From Arthrobacter sp. MYb23 (GTDB lineage: Bacteria > Actinomycetota > Actinomycetes > Actinomycetales > Micrococcaceae), in NCBI RefSeq assembly GCF_002979775.1, contig NZ_PCPR01000001.1:186001-250000 (forward strand): a stretch of 64,000 nucleotides of DNA, in the 5' to 3' direction. Shown here in pieces: positions 54,970-63,666 of this stretch. Numbering within the stretch: position 1 is the first letter of the stretch; each line of letters starts with the position of its first letter. A program made the translations under genes and the position numbers. The notes beneath the pieces are model-generated. The model was not told where the DNA came from and made no database searches. It saw only the letters and a program-made list of their open reading frames with translations.

Positions 54970-56412
54970 ATGGCCATGTCCCTCGCTTCGCTCGTCGCTG
55001 TCCCCTCCCTGAAACTCCGCCAAGCCGGCCTTGCCGAAACAACGTGGAACCAGGACATCAGCTGGGTTGCCGTGACGGAACTGGAAGATCCGCAACGCTT
55101 CCTCAGCGGCGGAGAATTGGTCCTGACCACCGGGCTCCGCCTCAAGAGCGCTGCGGACCAGCGGCGTTTCGTCCGCCAGGCCCAGCGCGCCGGCGCAGTG
55201 GGGATCGGCTTCGGCATCGGCCTCACCCACGAGTCCGTTCCTGAAGCGCTCATCGCCGAAGCCAACCGCTGGGGCTTGCCGCTGGTGGAAGTGCCTTATG
55301 CGATCCCCTTCATCGCGATCGGCAAACTCGTGGCCGAGTCCCACTCCGCGGACCACTACTCCAATTTGGAGCGCCTCCTCGCCGGACACCAGATCCTGGC
55401 CCGCTCACTCCTCACCGGCGGCGGCTTGAACGAGCTCCTCAAGCAACTGGGCAGCATGCTCCGGACCGACGTGGTGCTCACCCAGTTCAGCGCCCAGCTC
55501 TACAACAGCGTGGCTGGGAAACCGGCCCCGACGGCGGATGGCTGGGCTTCGTACCCGATTCCCACCGGCCGCAGGGACGCCTGCACGCTGTGGTTGCGGC
55601 AGCCTTTTGTGGACTCCGGAATTGTCAGTTACGCGCAGAACCTCATCAGCGTGGAGCTCAACAACATGGTCAAGCAGCGGCAGTCCCAGCGGGCCATGGC
55701 AGGGCAGGTACTTGACGATGTCATTCACGGCACCCTGGATACCATTGAGGCAGCCCGCCGCCTGGCCGGCGTTGGCATCAACAGCACCCGTAAAAACGTG
55801 GTGCTTGTTGCGGAATCCACGGCCCACCACAAACAACTGATCAGCATTTCGCTGCCCCAGGCGCTGGAAGCCGGCGTCAGCGCCGTCGTCGGGAAGGACC
55901 TGGTCACGGTCATCAGTGACGACGGCAGCTCGGCAACCGCTTTGGCCAAGAGCCTGAGCGATCACTTGCAGGAAGCCGGCATCCACGCCGTGATCGGCAT
56001 TGGGGGCGCCTACACGAAGCCGAACGGTCTGCGGTGGAGCTACTTTGAAGCGCGCGACGCCGTGGCACACGGTTTGCCGGTCAACGAGCCCGAACGGCTG
56101 AGCCTGACCTCGTTGTTGCTCGCCAGCGAGGATGTTCCGTTGGCGGATATGGCCAGCGAATCTCTGACGCCCCTGCGGAAGTTTGATGCCGCCCACGGTG
56201 CCGAACTGGTGGCCACACTGGAGAGCTACCTGAACCACAACGGCTCAGTGGCCGCCGTGGCCGAAGCGTTGACGTTGCACCGCAATACGGTCAGGTACCG
56301 CCTGGCCCAGATCACCGAGCTGACAGGGTATGACCCCTCGCAGACTCAGGACCGTGTACAGCTTTGGCTCGCCCTTGCCGTGCAACGTCTGGGCTCCCGA
56401 AACCCGCGGTAA
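54970..56412 (+). CDS. PucR-family transcriptional regulator
   Basis: A 480-residue regulator with an N-terminal PucR domain (DISWVAVTELEDPQRFLSGGELVLTTG, about 25-55), a GGDEF-like central region (VLDDVIHG, GIGGAYTKPNGLRWSY), and a C-terminal helix-turn-helix (YLNHNGSVAAVAEALTLHRNTVRYRL). It is divergent from the aminobutyraldehyde dehydrogenase-gabT operon across 144 bp and presumably activates it in response to GABA or a relative. Confidence 0.9.
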   Translation: MAMSLASLVAVPSLKLRQAGLAETTWNQDISWVAVTELEDPQRFLSGGELVLTTGLRLKSAADQRRFVRQAQRAGAVGIGFGIGLTHESVPEALIAEANRWGLPLVEVPYAIPFIAIGKLVAESHSADHYSNLERLLAGHQILARSLLTGGGLNELLKQLGSMLRTDVVLTQFSAQLYNSVAGKPAPTADGWASYPIPTGRRDACTLWLRQPFVDSGIVSYAQNLISVELNNMVKQRQSQRAMAGQVLDDVIHGTLDTIEAARRLAGVGINSTRKNVVLVAESTAHHKQLISISLPQALEAGVSAVVGKDLVTVISDDGSSATALAKSLSDHLQEAGIHAVIGIGGAYTKPNGLRWSYFEARDAVAHGLPVNEPERLSLTSLLLASEDVPLADMASESLTPLRKFDAAHGAELVATLESYLNHNGSVAAVAEALTLHRNTVRYRLAQITELTGYDPSQTQDRVQLWLALAVQRLGSRNPR

Positions 56413-56462
56413 GTTCCCTTTCGCGAACCAGCGCGGAGAGGTTCGCCACAAAACTCTAGACA

Positions 56463-56481
56463 TTAGACGTCAAACGTCTAA
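56463..56481. promoter_or_regulatory. Perfect 19-bp palindrome before the CynX-type transporter gene
   Basis: TTAGACGT-CAA-ACGTCTAA has 8-base arms with a 3-base spacer, in the promoter of a transporter whose overlapping partner encodes a GntR regulator. Dimeric FadR-type GntR proteins use sites of this size, so autoregulation is expected. A -10 like TAGATA follows at 56487. Confidence 0.7.
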
Positions 56482-56491
56482 CCTTTTAGAT

Positions 56492-57778
56492 ATGGCCGCG
56501 ACGACTCCTCTTACCCCCAGCACAGGAAACATCCCTACTGTGAGCAACGCCCAGACTGCCCCCGCGGTCCGGGCGAACCCTGCGGTCCCCAAGACGCGCG
56601 TCGTCGCCGTCGTCGGCATTATTGCCGTGGTTCTCATCGGCCTGAATCTGCGCGCGGGCATCACCAGCGCCGCCGCCCTGTTCCACGAGCTGCAGCAGGT
56701 CCTTGGTTACGGCGCTTTGGTAGCGTCCATCCTGCCGTCCATCCCGCTGCTGTGCTTCGCGGTTGCTGGCATGGGAACGTCCTGGCTGACCCGCCGGGTA
56801 GGGGTGGAGAAGGCGATCGCCATCGCTTTGGCACTGCTGGCCGGCGGTTTGCTGGTGCGTGGCGTGCCGGTGACGGGCGCCCTCCTTGGAGGCACAGTCC
56901 TGGCCATGTCCGGCCTGGCAGTCTGCAATGTGGCCATGCCGTCCTTCATCCGCGAGCACTACTCCGAGCGCACCTCCATGATGACCGGCCTTTACACGTT
57001 CACCATGTCCGGCGGCGCCACCTTCGCAGCAGTCGTCAGCGTTCCCTTGGCGCAGGAACTCGGCTCACCCTCCATGGGTCTGGCCGCCTGGGGCCTGCTG
57101 GGTGTCGCAGCCCTCCTCGGCTTCCTGCCGATAGTTCTGCACACCCACCGGAACGCCACCAAGACGGATCGCCCGCGGGTCTCCATGTGGCCGCTCCTCC
57201 GCACCCGGCTGGGCATTCTGATCACAGCCATCTTTACGTTCCAGGCCTTCCTTGCCTACGCAGTCATGAGCTGGTTCGCCTACATCCTGACCTCCCAGGG
57301 CCTCAGCGCCTCCGAAAGCGGCCTGCAGTTCGGCGTCATGCAGCTGGTCTCCGTCGCCGCCGGCATGATCCTGCTGGCCTTCGGTTCCCGGCCCGGCATG
57401 CTGCGTCCCGCCCTGTATCTCGCCAGCAGTTCCACGTTGCTGGCCATCGCCGCCATGGTCTGGCTGCCGACGTCGTTGGCGGTTGTACCGGCTGTGCTCT
57501 TCGGATTCGGTTTGGGCATCTTCCCGCTGGTTTTGGTGATCATCAGCCGCAGCGGACGCTCGACGGCGGAAACCACCGCACTCTCCACCATCGCCCAATC
57601 GCTGGGATACTTGATTGCGGCAATTGGCCCCTTTGGCATGGGACTCCTCCACAGCGCCACCGGCGGCTGGGTGCTGCCGTTGAGCCTGCTGTCCATCGTG
57701 GCCGTAGCTCTCATGGTTACCTGCCACCTGTTGACGAGCAAGCGCACTGCCACCAAGACCGGACCGAGGACAGCATGA
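56492..57778 (+). CDS. MFS transporter, CynX/NimT family
   Basis: A 428-residue 12-helix permease. IGLNLRAGITSAAALFHELQ and the loop SWLTRRVGVEKAIAIALA are typical of CynX/NimT-like exporters and importers of small anions or nitro-aromatics. The ATG at 56492 has no ribosome-binding site; the GTG at 56540 has AGGAA upstream and would give a tail 16 residues shorter. It overlaps the GntR gene by 4 bp (ATGA). Confidence 0.88.
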   Translation: MAATTPLTPSTGNIPTVSNAQTAPAVRANPAVPKTRVVAVVGIIAVVLIGLNLRAGITSAAALFHELQQVLGYGALVASILPSIPLLCFAVAGMGTSWLTRRVGVEKAIAIALALLAGGLLVRGVPVTGALLGGTVLAMSGLAVCNVAMPSFIREHYSERTSMMTGLYTFTMSGGATFAAVVSVPLAQELGSPSMGLAAWGLLGVAALLGFLPIVLHTHRNATKTDRPRVSMWPLLRTRLGILITAIFTFQAFLAYAVMSWFAYILTSQGLSASESGLQFGVMQLVSVAAGMILLAFGSRPGMLRPALYLASSSTLLAIAAMVWLPTSLAVVPAVLFGFGLGIFPLVLVIISRSGRSTAETTALSTIAQSLGYLIAAIGPFGMGLLHSATGGWVLPLSLLSIVAVALMVTCHLLTSKRTATKTGPRTA

Positions 57779-58455
57779 CCCTGACCCCTTCGCATCGCCC
57801 GGCCCTTGCCGAGGAGATCACCGCCAAGCTGCGGGACATGATCAAGTCCGGCGAGTGGCCGCTTCAAGAGCGGATTCCGGCCGAACCGGAGCTCATGTCC
57901 ACCCTTGGTGTTTCGCGGGGAACCCTGCGCGAGGCCATCAAGGCGCTGGCACACTCGGGCATGTTGGAGGTCCGCCGGGGAGATGGCACGTACGTGCGGG
58001 CCAACAGTGAAATGTCCGGTGCGGCCCAGCGGATGTACCTGGAACACACGCAGGAACACATTGTGGAGGTCCGCCTCGGCTTGGATACCCAGGCTGCCCG
58101 TCTGGCCACCAAGCACGCCACCACAGAGGATTTGGCCGAAATGCGCCGCCTGCTGACGCTCCGCCACGATGCCTGGCAGGCCGAGGACTACCCAACGTGG
58201 GCCAGCGCGGACTGGGAATTCCACGAGCGCGTTGCCTTGGCGTCAGGTAACCCCTTGCTGCACCAGCTGTACGTTTCGTTCGGCGGAGTGTTCCATAACG
58301 ACCTCCTCCGGCAGCAACGCAAGGGCGGTTTCAACGGCATCCCCCGCGAAGGCCACGATGAACTGGTTGATGCTTTGGAAGCCCACGATCCCGATGCCGC
58401 CGTCCGCAGTGTCTACCGGAACCTGGACTACTGCTCGGATCAGGCGCCGCGGTAA
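57775..58455 (+). CDS. GntR-family regulator, FadR/FCD subfamily
   Basis: A 226-residue repressor. The N-terminal winged helix reads LAEEITAKLRDMIKSGEWPL and VSRGTLREAIKALAHSGML; the FCD ligand domain has the metal-site histidines in EFHERVALASGNPLLHQL and later REGHDELVDALEAHD. It is translationally coupled to the CynX-type gene, so the pair forms a self-regulated transporter unit. Confidence 0.92.
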   Translation: MTLTPSHRPALAEEITAKLRDMIKSGEWPLQERIPAEPELMSTLGVSRGTLREAIKALAHSGMLEVRRGDGTYVRANSEMSGAAQRMYLEHTQEHIVEVRLGLDTQAARLATKHATTEDLAEMRRLLTLRHDAWQAEDYPTWASADWEFHERVALASGNPLLHQLYVSFGGVFHNDLLRQQRKGGFNGIPREGHDELVDALEAHDPDAAVRSVYRNLDYCSDQAPR

Positions 58456-58476
58456 CTCATCGCTTGTCCGTGGCGG

Positions 58477-58518
58477 GCCCGCATATCCGTTGTTGCCCAA
58501 CCACGGGAAAGCGGGTTC
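58477..58518. repeat. Second copy of the GCGGG hairpin repeat
   Basis: Shares TCCGTTGTTG-N2-CAACCACGG and AAAGCGGGTTC with the hairpin at 24499-24542 in the same order and orientation. The left arm is partly degenerate here (GCATAT), so its stem is weaker. It lies between convergent genes. Confidence 0.65.
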
Positions 58519-58526
58519 GCAACGGC

Positions 58527-59891
58527 TTATGGCACCATTTCGATCCCGGCTCCCGTTGCGTCCTTGAATCTGGCGTTGATCAGCACCACTTTGCGTCCTG
58601 CCCGGTCCAGCAGGCTCGCCGCCACACTCGCCCGGTATCCCGTGGCGCAGTGAACCCACATCCTCGCGTCCGGTAAGTCCGTGATCTTGCCGGGAAGCTC
58701 GTAGACGGGGATGTTGAGGGCGCCCTTGATGTGCGATGCCTCGAACTCCTCCGGGCGGCGAACATCCAACACCACGTCCTCCGGCTTCCTGTCCCTGAGC
58801 AAGAAGCTCCAGTCCCCGTGCGGGTAGCTAACCTGCGGAGACTCCGGTGCCAACTCACCAGGTTGAGGCCCGACGGCGGCATCCGGACTTTCGATGCCGA
58901 TTCTCGCCAGGTCGCGGATCGCCTTTTCCACCTCGCCCATTGGCCCCAGTAACGTGAGTGGTTGATTCCAGGGGATGACCCAGCCCAGATAGCTGGTGAA
59001 GTTTTCGCCCTTCCCGTACTCGAAGCTCACGCTGCCCTTGAGATGGCTGTCCGCGAAAGCCACCCGATGCCGGAGGTCCACCACCCACTCCCCTGACTCC
59101 AGACGCCGGGTCAACTCTTCAGCATCCACCGAGTCCGGGACAGCCAGGTCTGCAGGGCCCACCCCGGCCGCATTGAGCGGACTCATGTGGGCGTAGTACG
59201 CGGGATAAGCGGTGATGTTCGCCAACAACTCTGCAACGAAGTGGTCCTCGTCGGGATCCGTCAGGGCATGGTTGGACTCGGATTGCTCACCAACGGTGGA
59301 CGATTCCTGGTGACTGGCGGGGCCGATCGAACAAAAGGATCCAAAGCCGTGGGTCGGGTAGAGCGCAGCTTCCGGAGGCGCCGAGCCCACCAGGCGCCGG
59401 ACCGAGGAGTACTGGTCGTGGGCCAACGCAGCGGTGTCGTGGGGAGAGACCAGGTCCGTCCGGCCCACCGAACCGTAGAGCAAGCTGCCGCCGGAAAACA
59501 CTGCTTCAGGGCCGCCGTCGTGCGTGTCATCCCGCACCACATACGAGAGGTGCGTGTGCGTGTGGCCCGGCGTGGCCACCACGGTGACCACAAGGCGGCC
59601 GACGCGAAGAACCTGGCCATCGGAAACGGGGATGCGGGTGAAAGAGACCTCATCGGAGGCGTTCACCCAATACTCAGCGCCCTGCTTCTCAGCCAGCACC
59701 AGGCCGCCCGTGACGTAGTCGTTGTGCAGATGCGTTTCGGCCACATGGGTGATCCGGACGCCAGCCTCCAGAGCCGCCGCTTCCACCCGGTCAATGTCCC
59801 GCTGGGGGTCGATCACCAGGGCCACGGAGTGGTCGTGCACCAGGTAACTACGATCGCCCAGCTGCGGAGTTTCGATGATCACGACGTCCAT
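58527..59891 (-). CDS. Metallo-beta-lactamase fold protein fused to rhodanese domains
   Basis: A 454-residue likely persulfide dioxygenase/sulfurtransferase. Residues 1-200 are the MBL fold, with THVAETHLHNDYVTGG (the usual HxHxDH reads HLHNDY, so the last ligand is replaced by tyrosine) and ATPGHTHTHLSYVV. Two rhodanese-like domains follow: the first (WVVDLRHRVAFADSHLKGS) lacks the active cysteine, the second has it in HCATGYRASVAAS. It sits downstream of fprA copy 2 and siroheme synthase, in keeping with sulfide/persulfide metabolism. Confidence 0.88.
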   Translation of the reverse strand: MDVVIIETPQLGDRSYLVHDHSVALVIDPQRDIDRVEAAALEAGVRITHVAETHLHNDYVTGGLVLAEKQGAEYWVNASDEVSFTRIPVSDGQVLRVGRLVVTVVATPGHTHTHLSYVVRDDTHDGGPEAVFSGGSLLYGSVGRTDLVSPHDTAALAHDQYSSVRRLVGSAPPEAALYPTHGFGSFCSIGPASHQESSTVGEQSESNHALTDPDEDHFVAELLANITAYPAYYAHMSPLNAAGVGPADLAVPDSVDAEELTRRLESGEWVVDLRHRVAFADSHLKGSVSFEYGKGENFTSYLGWVIPWNQPLTLLGPMGEVEKAIRDLARIGIESPDAAVGPQPGELAPESPQVSYPHGDWSFLLRDRKPEDVVLDVRRPEEFEASHIKGALNIPVYELPGKITDLPDARMWVHCATGYRASVAASLLDRAGRKVVLINARFKDATGAGIEMVP

Positions 59892-59908
59892 GACTCAGGT
59901 TAAAGCAA

Positions 59909-59965
59909 CGCGGGGTCACTTAGGCACCTTCCGGGTGCCCGGAAAGGTGCCTAAGTAACCCCGCG
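59909..59965. terminator. Long inverted repeat between MBL-rhodanese gene and fprA
   Basis: CGCGGGGT (59909-59916) pairs with ACCCCGCG (59958-59965), and the inner CTTAGGCACCTTCCGGG region pairs with CCCGGAAAGGTGCCTAAG. One stem has a single bulge. It lies just after the fprA stop on its strand and would end that transcript or separate it from the MBL gene. Confidence 0.78.
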
Positions 59966-59971
59966 TAGTTG

Positions 59972-61438
59972 TTAGACCTGTGCGGTGACACCGTCGCGGG
60001 AGATGTTGACCATGTCCTCGCGGGGAACAACCTTGATGCGCTCACGCTTGACCTCAACACCGTGGGAGGTGCCGGCCTCGGTTGCGGCTGCACCGAGTGC
60101 GAGCTCGTGGGCGTCCAGCGCCAGCCAGCCTTCCCAGCTGGTGAACTTCACGCCACGGGCATCCAGGAGATCCACCACGGCATCGGCCGCAGGAACCTCG
60201 GCAAGCGGCAGGTTCGCACGGTCCTCCAAGAGGTACGTGACGGTTTCCAAAGCGTCGCCCTTGGTGTGGCCGATGAGGCCAACAGGCCCACGCTTGATCC
60301 AGCCGGTGGCGTAGAGTCCGGGAACGTGCTGGCCGTCGGCGTCCAGGACGCGGCCGCCGTCGTTGGTGACGACGCCCTTCTTGTGGTCGAACTCAACGTC
60401 GGGCAGGGCCGAACCGAAGTAACCGATGGCGCGGTACACGGCCTGGACCGGGTAGTCGATGAACTCGCCGGTGCCGCGGGCGTTGCCCGTGCCGTCCAGT
60501 TCGGTGCGCTCGAACTTGATGCCGGCAACCTTGCCGGGTGTCTCCGCGGAGTCAACGATTTCCACCGGGCTGTGCAGGAAGTGCAGGTGCAGGCGGCGTG
60601 AAGCCTTGAGCTCGGAAAGGTCCTCGGGCTGCTCGGCGATCCAGTTGGTGAGGGTGCCAACCATGGTCTTGATCTGGTTGTTCGTCTGGACCTGGCGGTC
60701 GGACTCTTCGTCGAATTCGAAGTCCTCGGCGTAGAGGATGATGTCCACGTCTTTGGAGTGCGAGAGTTCGCGGAGTTCCAGCGGGGTGAACTTCACCTGT
60801 GCCGGGCCGCGGCGACCAAAGACGTGCACGTCCGTGACGGGTGAGGCCTTCAGGCCGGCGTACACGTTGTCCGGGATCTCGGTGACCAGCAGGTCATCGG
60901 CGTGCTTGGACAGGACACGGGCCACGTCCAGGGCCACGTTGCCGTTGCCGAGGACAGCGATCTCGGTGGCTTCCAGCGGCCATTCACGGGAAACGTCCGG
61001 GTGGCCGTCGAACCAGGAAACGAAGTCGGCGCCGCCGAAGGAACCCTCAAGCTCGATGCCCGGGATGTTCAGGTCCGCATCCTTGATGGCGCCGGTGGCG
61101 AAGATGATGGCGTCGTAGTGCTTGCGGAGGTCCTCGATGGAGATGTCCGTGCCGTAGTCCACGTTGCCGAAGAAGCGGATATCGCCGCGGTCCAGCACCT
61201 TGTGGAGGGCGTTGACGATGCCCTTGATGCGCGGGTGGTCCGGGGCCACACCGTAGCGGATGAGGCCATACGGTGCCGGGTAGCGGTCAAAGAGGTCGAT
61301 GCTGACGGTGAGCTCGCCGCTCTTGACGGCCTCGCTCTTGGTCAGGATGTCCGCTGCGTACACGCCGGCCGGGCCGGAGCCGATGACGGCGACGCGAAGC
61401 GGACGGTCCGCAGAACCTACGGGGGTGCTAATTGACAC
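59972..61438 (-). CDS. fprA: Ferredoxin/flavodoxin-NADP+ reductase, FprA type (copy 2)
   Basis: A 488-residue FAD/NADP protein nearly colinear with the one at 36970-38430 (same blocks: YGLIRYGVAPDHPRIKGIVN, GSFGGADFVSW, VFGRRGPAQVKFTPLELREL). FAD loop VAVIGSGPAGVYAADIL, NADP loop VLGNGNVALDVARVL. It starts 20 bp after the siroheme synthase stop, so this copy likely supplies electrons to a siroheme sulfite or nitrite reductase. Confidence 0.93.
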   Translation of the reverse strand: MSISTPVGSADRPLRVAVIGSGPAGVYAADILTKSEAVKSGELTVSIDLFDRYPAPYGLIRYGVAPDHPRIKGIVNALHKVLDRGDIRFFGNVDYGTDISIEDLRKHYDAIIFATGAIKDADLNIPGIELEGSFGGADFVSWFDGHPDVSREWPLEATEIAVLGNGNVALDVARVLSKHADDLLVTEIPDNVYAGLKASPVTDVHVFGRRGPAQVKFTPLELRELSHSKDVDIILYAEDFEFDEESDRQVQTNNQIKTMVGTLTNWIAEQPEDLSELKASRRLHLHFLHSPVEIVDSAETPGKVAGIKFERTELDGTGNARGTGEFIDYPVQAVYRAIGYFGSALPDVEFDHKKGVVTNDGGRVLDADGQHVPGLYATGWIKRGPVGLIGHTKGDALETVTYLLEDRANLPLAEVPAADAVVDLLDARGVKFTSWEGWLALDAHELALGAAATEAGTSHGVEVKRERIKVVPREDMVNISRDGVTAQV

Positions 61439-61458
61439 GGCTGTGTTCCTTCTTCTTC

Positions 61459-62736
61459 TCAGTTACTGCGGACGCGGGGACGATTTGGGGTAATAGTGCT
61501 GTAATCAGCGGTCTTGAAGTGCTGCGGTGCAAAGGGGCTGACGCGGACCACATCCCCGATCACGATGACCGCCGGGTTGGCCACGCCGACGGCTTCCGCC
61601 TGGTCCGCGATGGTACCCAGAGTGCCGATGGTGACGCGCTGATCCGGCAAATACCCGTTCTCTACGATACCTACTGGCGTGTCCAAAGGCAGACCCGAGC
61701 CTGCCAGCGCAGCCGCGGAATCGCGCAATTGCGCCACTCCCATGAGCAACACCACAGTGTGATCGGGGCGCGCGGGGACCTCGGACAGCTCTTCGTGTCC
61801 GGTCACCACGCTGAAGCCCTTGGCCAGGCCGCGGTGCGTCACGGGAATACCGGCGGCGGCCGGAACCGAGATTGCCGACGTCACTCCGGACACCACTTCA
61901 ACCTCGACGCCGTTCTGCCGGCAGAATTCTGCTTCCTCGCCTCCGCGACCCAGGACGTAGGGGTCGCCGCCTTTGAGCCGGACCACGCGGTTGCCCTTCA
62001 GGGCTTCGTCCACCAGGATGCGGTTGATCTCCAGCTGCGGCACCGGGTGGTGGCCGGGCGTCTTGCCAACTTCGATCACGCGGACGTCCGGGGCAAGTTC
62101 CTTGAGCAGCTCACGGGGGCCAAGACGGTCTGCAACCACGACGTCGGCCTGGCCCAGCAGGCGTCGGCCGCGGACAGTGATGAGTCCCGAGTCCCCCGGA
62201 CCGCCGCCCACCAGGGCCACGGAACCGGCCGGCGTGTTGCCGTCCACGTCCGGCTTGCGGTGCCTGCGGAGCGGAAGATCGCCTGTTTCCAGTGCGGTGG
62301 CAACAGCGTTGCGAAGGGCCATGGCACGGCGCGGGTCTCCCCCGGCGTTGATGGCAATTTTGACGTCGTCCACCACGGCCACTGCGGGTGTCCAGGCAGC
62401 TGATGCTTCGTGGTCCGAGGCGTTGACGCACCAGATGCGCTGCGCTTCGGCGTCGGCTGCCACTTGGGTATCCACAGCGGCTGTGCCGGTGGCGGTCTGA
62501 ACGAACCAGACGCCGTCGAGGTCCGAGGTGCGGTACTCGCGCGGCTCCCAGATGAGGAGGCCGGACGCGGCCTGGCCGCGAAGTGATTCGGTGGCAAGCG
62601 GAGCGACCACGGTGACTTTCGCACCGGCGTCGAGCAGCCCTTTGGCGCGGCGTTGCGCGACGGGTCCGCCGCCCACAACCAGCACCGGGCGGCCGAGCAG
62701 CCGCAGCGCGGTGGGGTAAATGTCCTGTATTGCCAT
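61459..62736 (-). CDS. cysG: Siroheme synthase (uroporphyrinogen-III methyltransferase with CysG N-domain)
   Basis: A 425-residue fusion. The N-terminal part (VLVVGGGPVAQRRAKGLLDAG) is the NAD-dependent precorrin-2 dehydrogenase/ferrochelatase domain; the C-terminal part (VALVGGGPGDSGLITVRG; GGDPYVLGRGGEEAEF) is the SAM-dependent SUMT. It makes siroheme or precorrin-2 for sulfite and nitrite reductases. The start at 62736 gives MAIQDIYPTALRL; no Shine-Dalgarno is visible. It runs into fprA copy 2. Confidence 0.92.
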   Translation of the reverse strand: MAIQDIYPTALRLLGRPVLVVGGGPVAQRRAKGLLDAGAKVTVVAPLATESLRGQAASGLLIWEPREYRTSDLDGVWFVQTATGTAAVDTQVAADAEAQRIWCVNASDHEASAAWTPAVAVVDDVKIAINAGGDPRRAMALRNAVATALETGDLPLRRHRKPDVDGNTPAGSVALVGGGPGDSGLITVRGRRLLGQADVVVADRLGPRELLKELAPDVRVIEVGKTPGHHPVPQLEINRILVDEALKGNRVVRLKGGDPYVLGRGGEEAEFCRQNGVEVEVVSGVTSAISVPAAAGIPVTHRGLAKGFSVVTGHEELSEVPARPDHTVVLLMGVAQLRDSAAALAGSGLPLDTPVGIVENGYLPDQRVTIGTLGTIADQAEAVGVANPAVIVIGDVVRVSPFAPQHFKTADYSTITPNRPRVRSN

Positions 62737-62859
62737 GAAAAAACTGTAGGGCGGCCCCGTAACATGCATCAAAGGCACGGAAACACCCGGTAACGCTGGG
62801 TAATCCAACGTCACAAACGCTGGCTGCCCTTGCCGCGGTTTGGCCTTATTTTGCGCGGA

Positions 62860-63651
62860 TCAGTTGGGCGAAACCCTGTCTTTAAGCGTCAGGTAATAGG
62901 CCCGCTGTTCCTTGCCCAGGTGCTCAATCGCGTAACGAAGCGCCGTCCGCGGCATGGTGGCGGCGTGATCGTCCAGGAAAGCCAGAAGCCGTTCGCGGCT
63001 GCTGCGGCCGGCGTCACGGACCCAGCCGCCCACGGCCTTGTGGATGAGGTCCTCGTCATCGTGGAGCAGGATCTCCGCAATGGCAAAGGTGTCATCCAGT
63101 TGGCCCTCGCGGATGAACGCGGACGTCGCCACTATGGCTGTCCGGCGTTCCCACATGTTCTCCGAGTGAGCCAGCTGGTAGAGCGGCTCCCGTGGTTTAT
63201 CCATGAGCCAACCGCCCACCACATTCCCCGCGCCAAGGTCCACCAGGTCCCAGTTGTTGATGCGATCGTGCCTGCGGAGATACAGCTCGTAGAGGCTTTG
63301 GCGCCTCTCGTTGGTGGTCTTCTTCTTCTGAGCCTGCAAGGACATGATCTTCACGGCACCCGCCCGGGCCTCGTGGATGTCCTTCTCCAGCAGCGTCTCC
63401 AGATCTTCCAAAGTCATGGCCGCGAATTCCTTGGACAGCGTGAAAACCTCGCCCATCCGGACGCCAAGGAAGAAGTCCCCCTCGGCGTAATCACCCTTGC
63501 CGGTCTTGAAATACCGCTGGTACTTTGCCTGCTCCACCTCGGACTGCCGGATTTCCAGGCGCTCCAAAAACGCGACGGCGGTGGGTTGGGTTCCCGGCGC
63601 CGGCGCCGCAGGCTTGCGGTTCTTGGGGGCCTTCCCGTCTTTGGGGGTCAT
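62860..63651 (-). CDS. DNA alkylation repair protein, AlkD-like
   Basis: A 263-residue HEAT-like repeat protein: YFKTGKGDYAEGDFFLGVRMG, NNWDLVDLGAGNVVGGWL and WERRTAIVATSAFIREG with DLIHKAVGGWVRDAGR match the DNA alkylation repair family. These flip out or excise N3/N7-alkylated purines without a helix-hairpin-helix. The first 25 residues are a disordered Pro/Ala/Lys tail. It is the second alkylation-repair gene in the window after the AlkA-like one at 8233-9204. Confidence 0.9.
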   Translation of the reverse strand: MTPKDGKAPKNRKPAAPAPGTQPTAVAFLERLEIRQSEVEQAKYQRYFKTGKGDYAEGDFFLGVRMGEVFTLSKEFAAMTLEDLETLLEKDIHEARAGAVKIMSLQAQKKKTTNERRQSLYELYLRRHDRINNWDLVDLGAGNVVGGWLMDKPREPLYQLAHSENMWERRTAIVATSAFIREGQLDDTFAIAEILLHDDEDLIHKAVGGWVRDAGRSSRERLLAFLDDHAATMPRTALRYAIEHLGKEQRAYYLTLKDRVSPN

Positions 63652-63666
63652 GTCTCCATCATGCGC

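Noticed and set aside
54826..55389. N-terminal extension of the aminobutyraldehyde dehydrogenase
   Set aside because: It is antisense to the PucR regulator, and aldehyde dehydrogenases of this group begin just before NFINGEF.
56752..57774. Long N-terminal extension of the GntR protein in the frame overlapping the MFS gene
   Set aside because: The GntR helix-turn-helix begins a few residues after the ATG at 57775; upstream frame content is Arg/His-rich shadow of the MFS gene.
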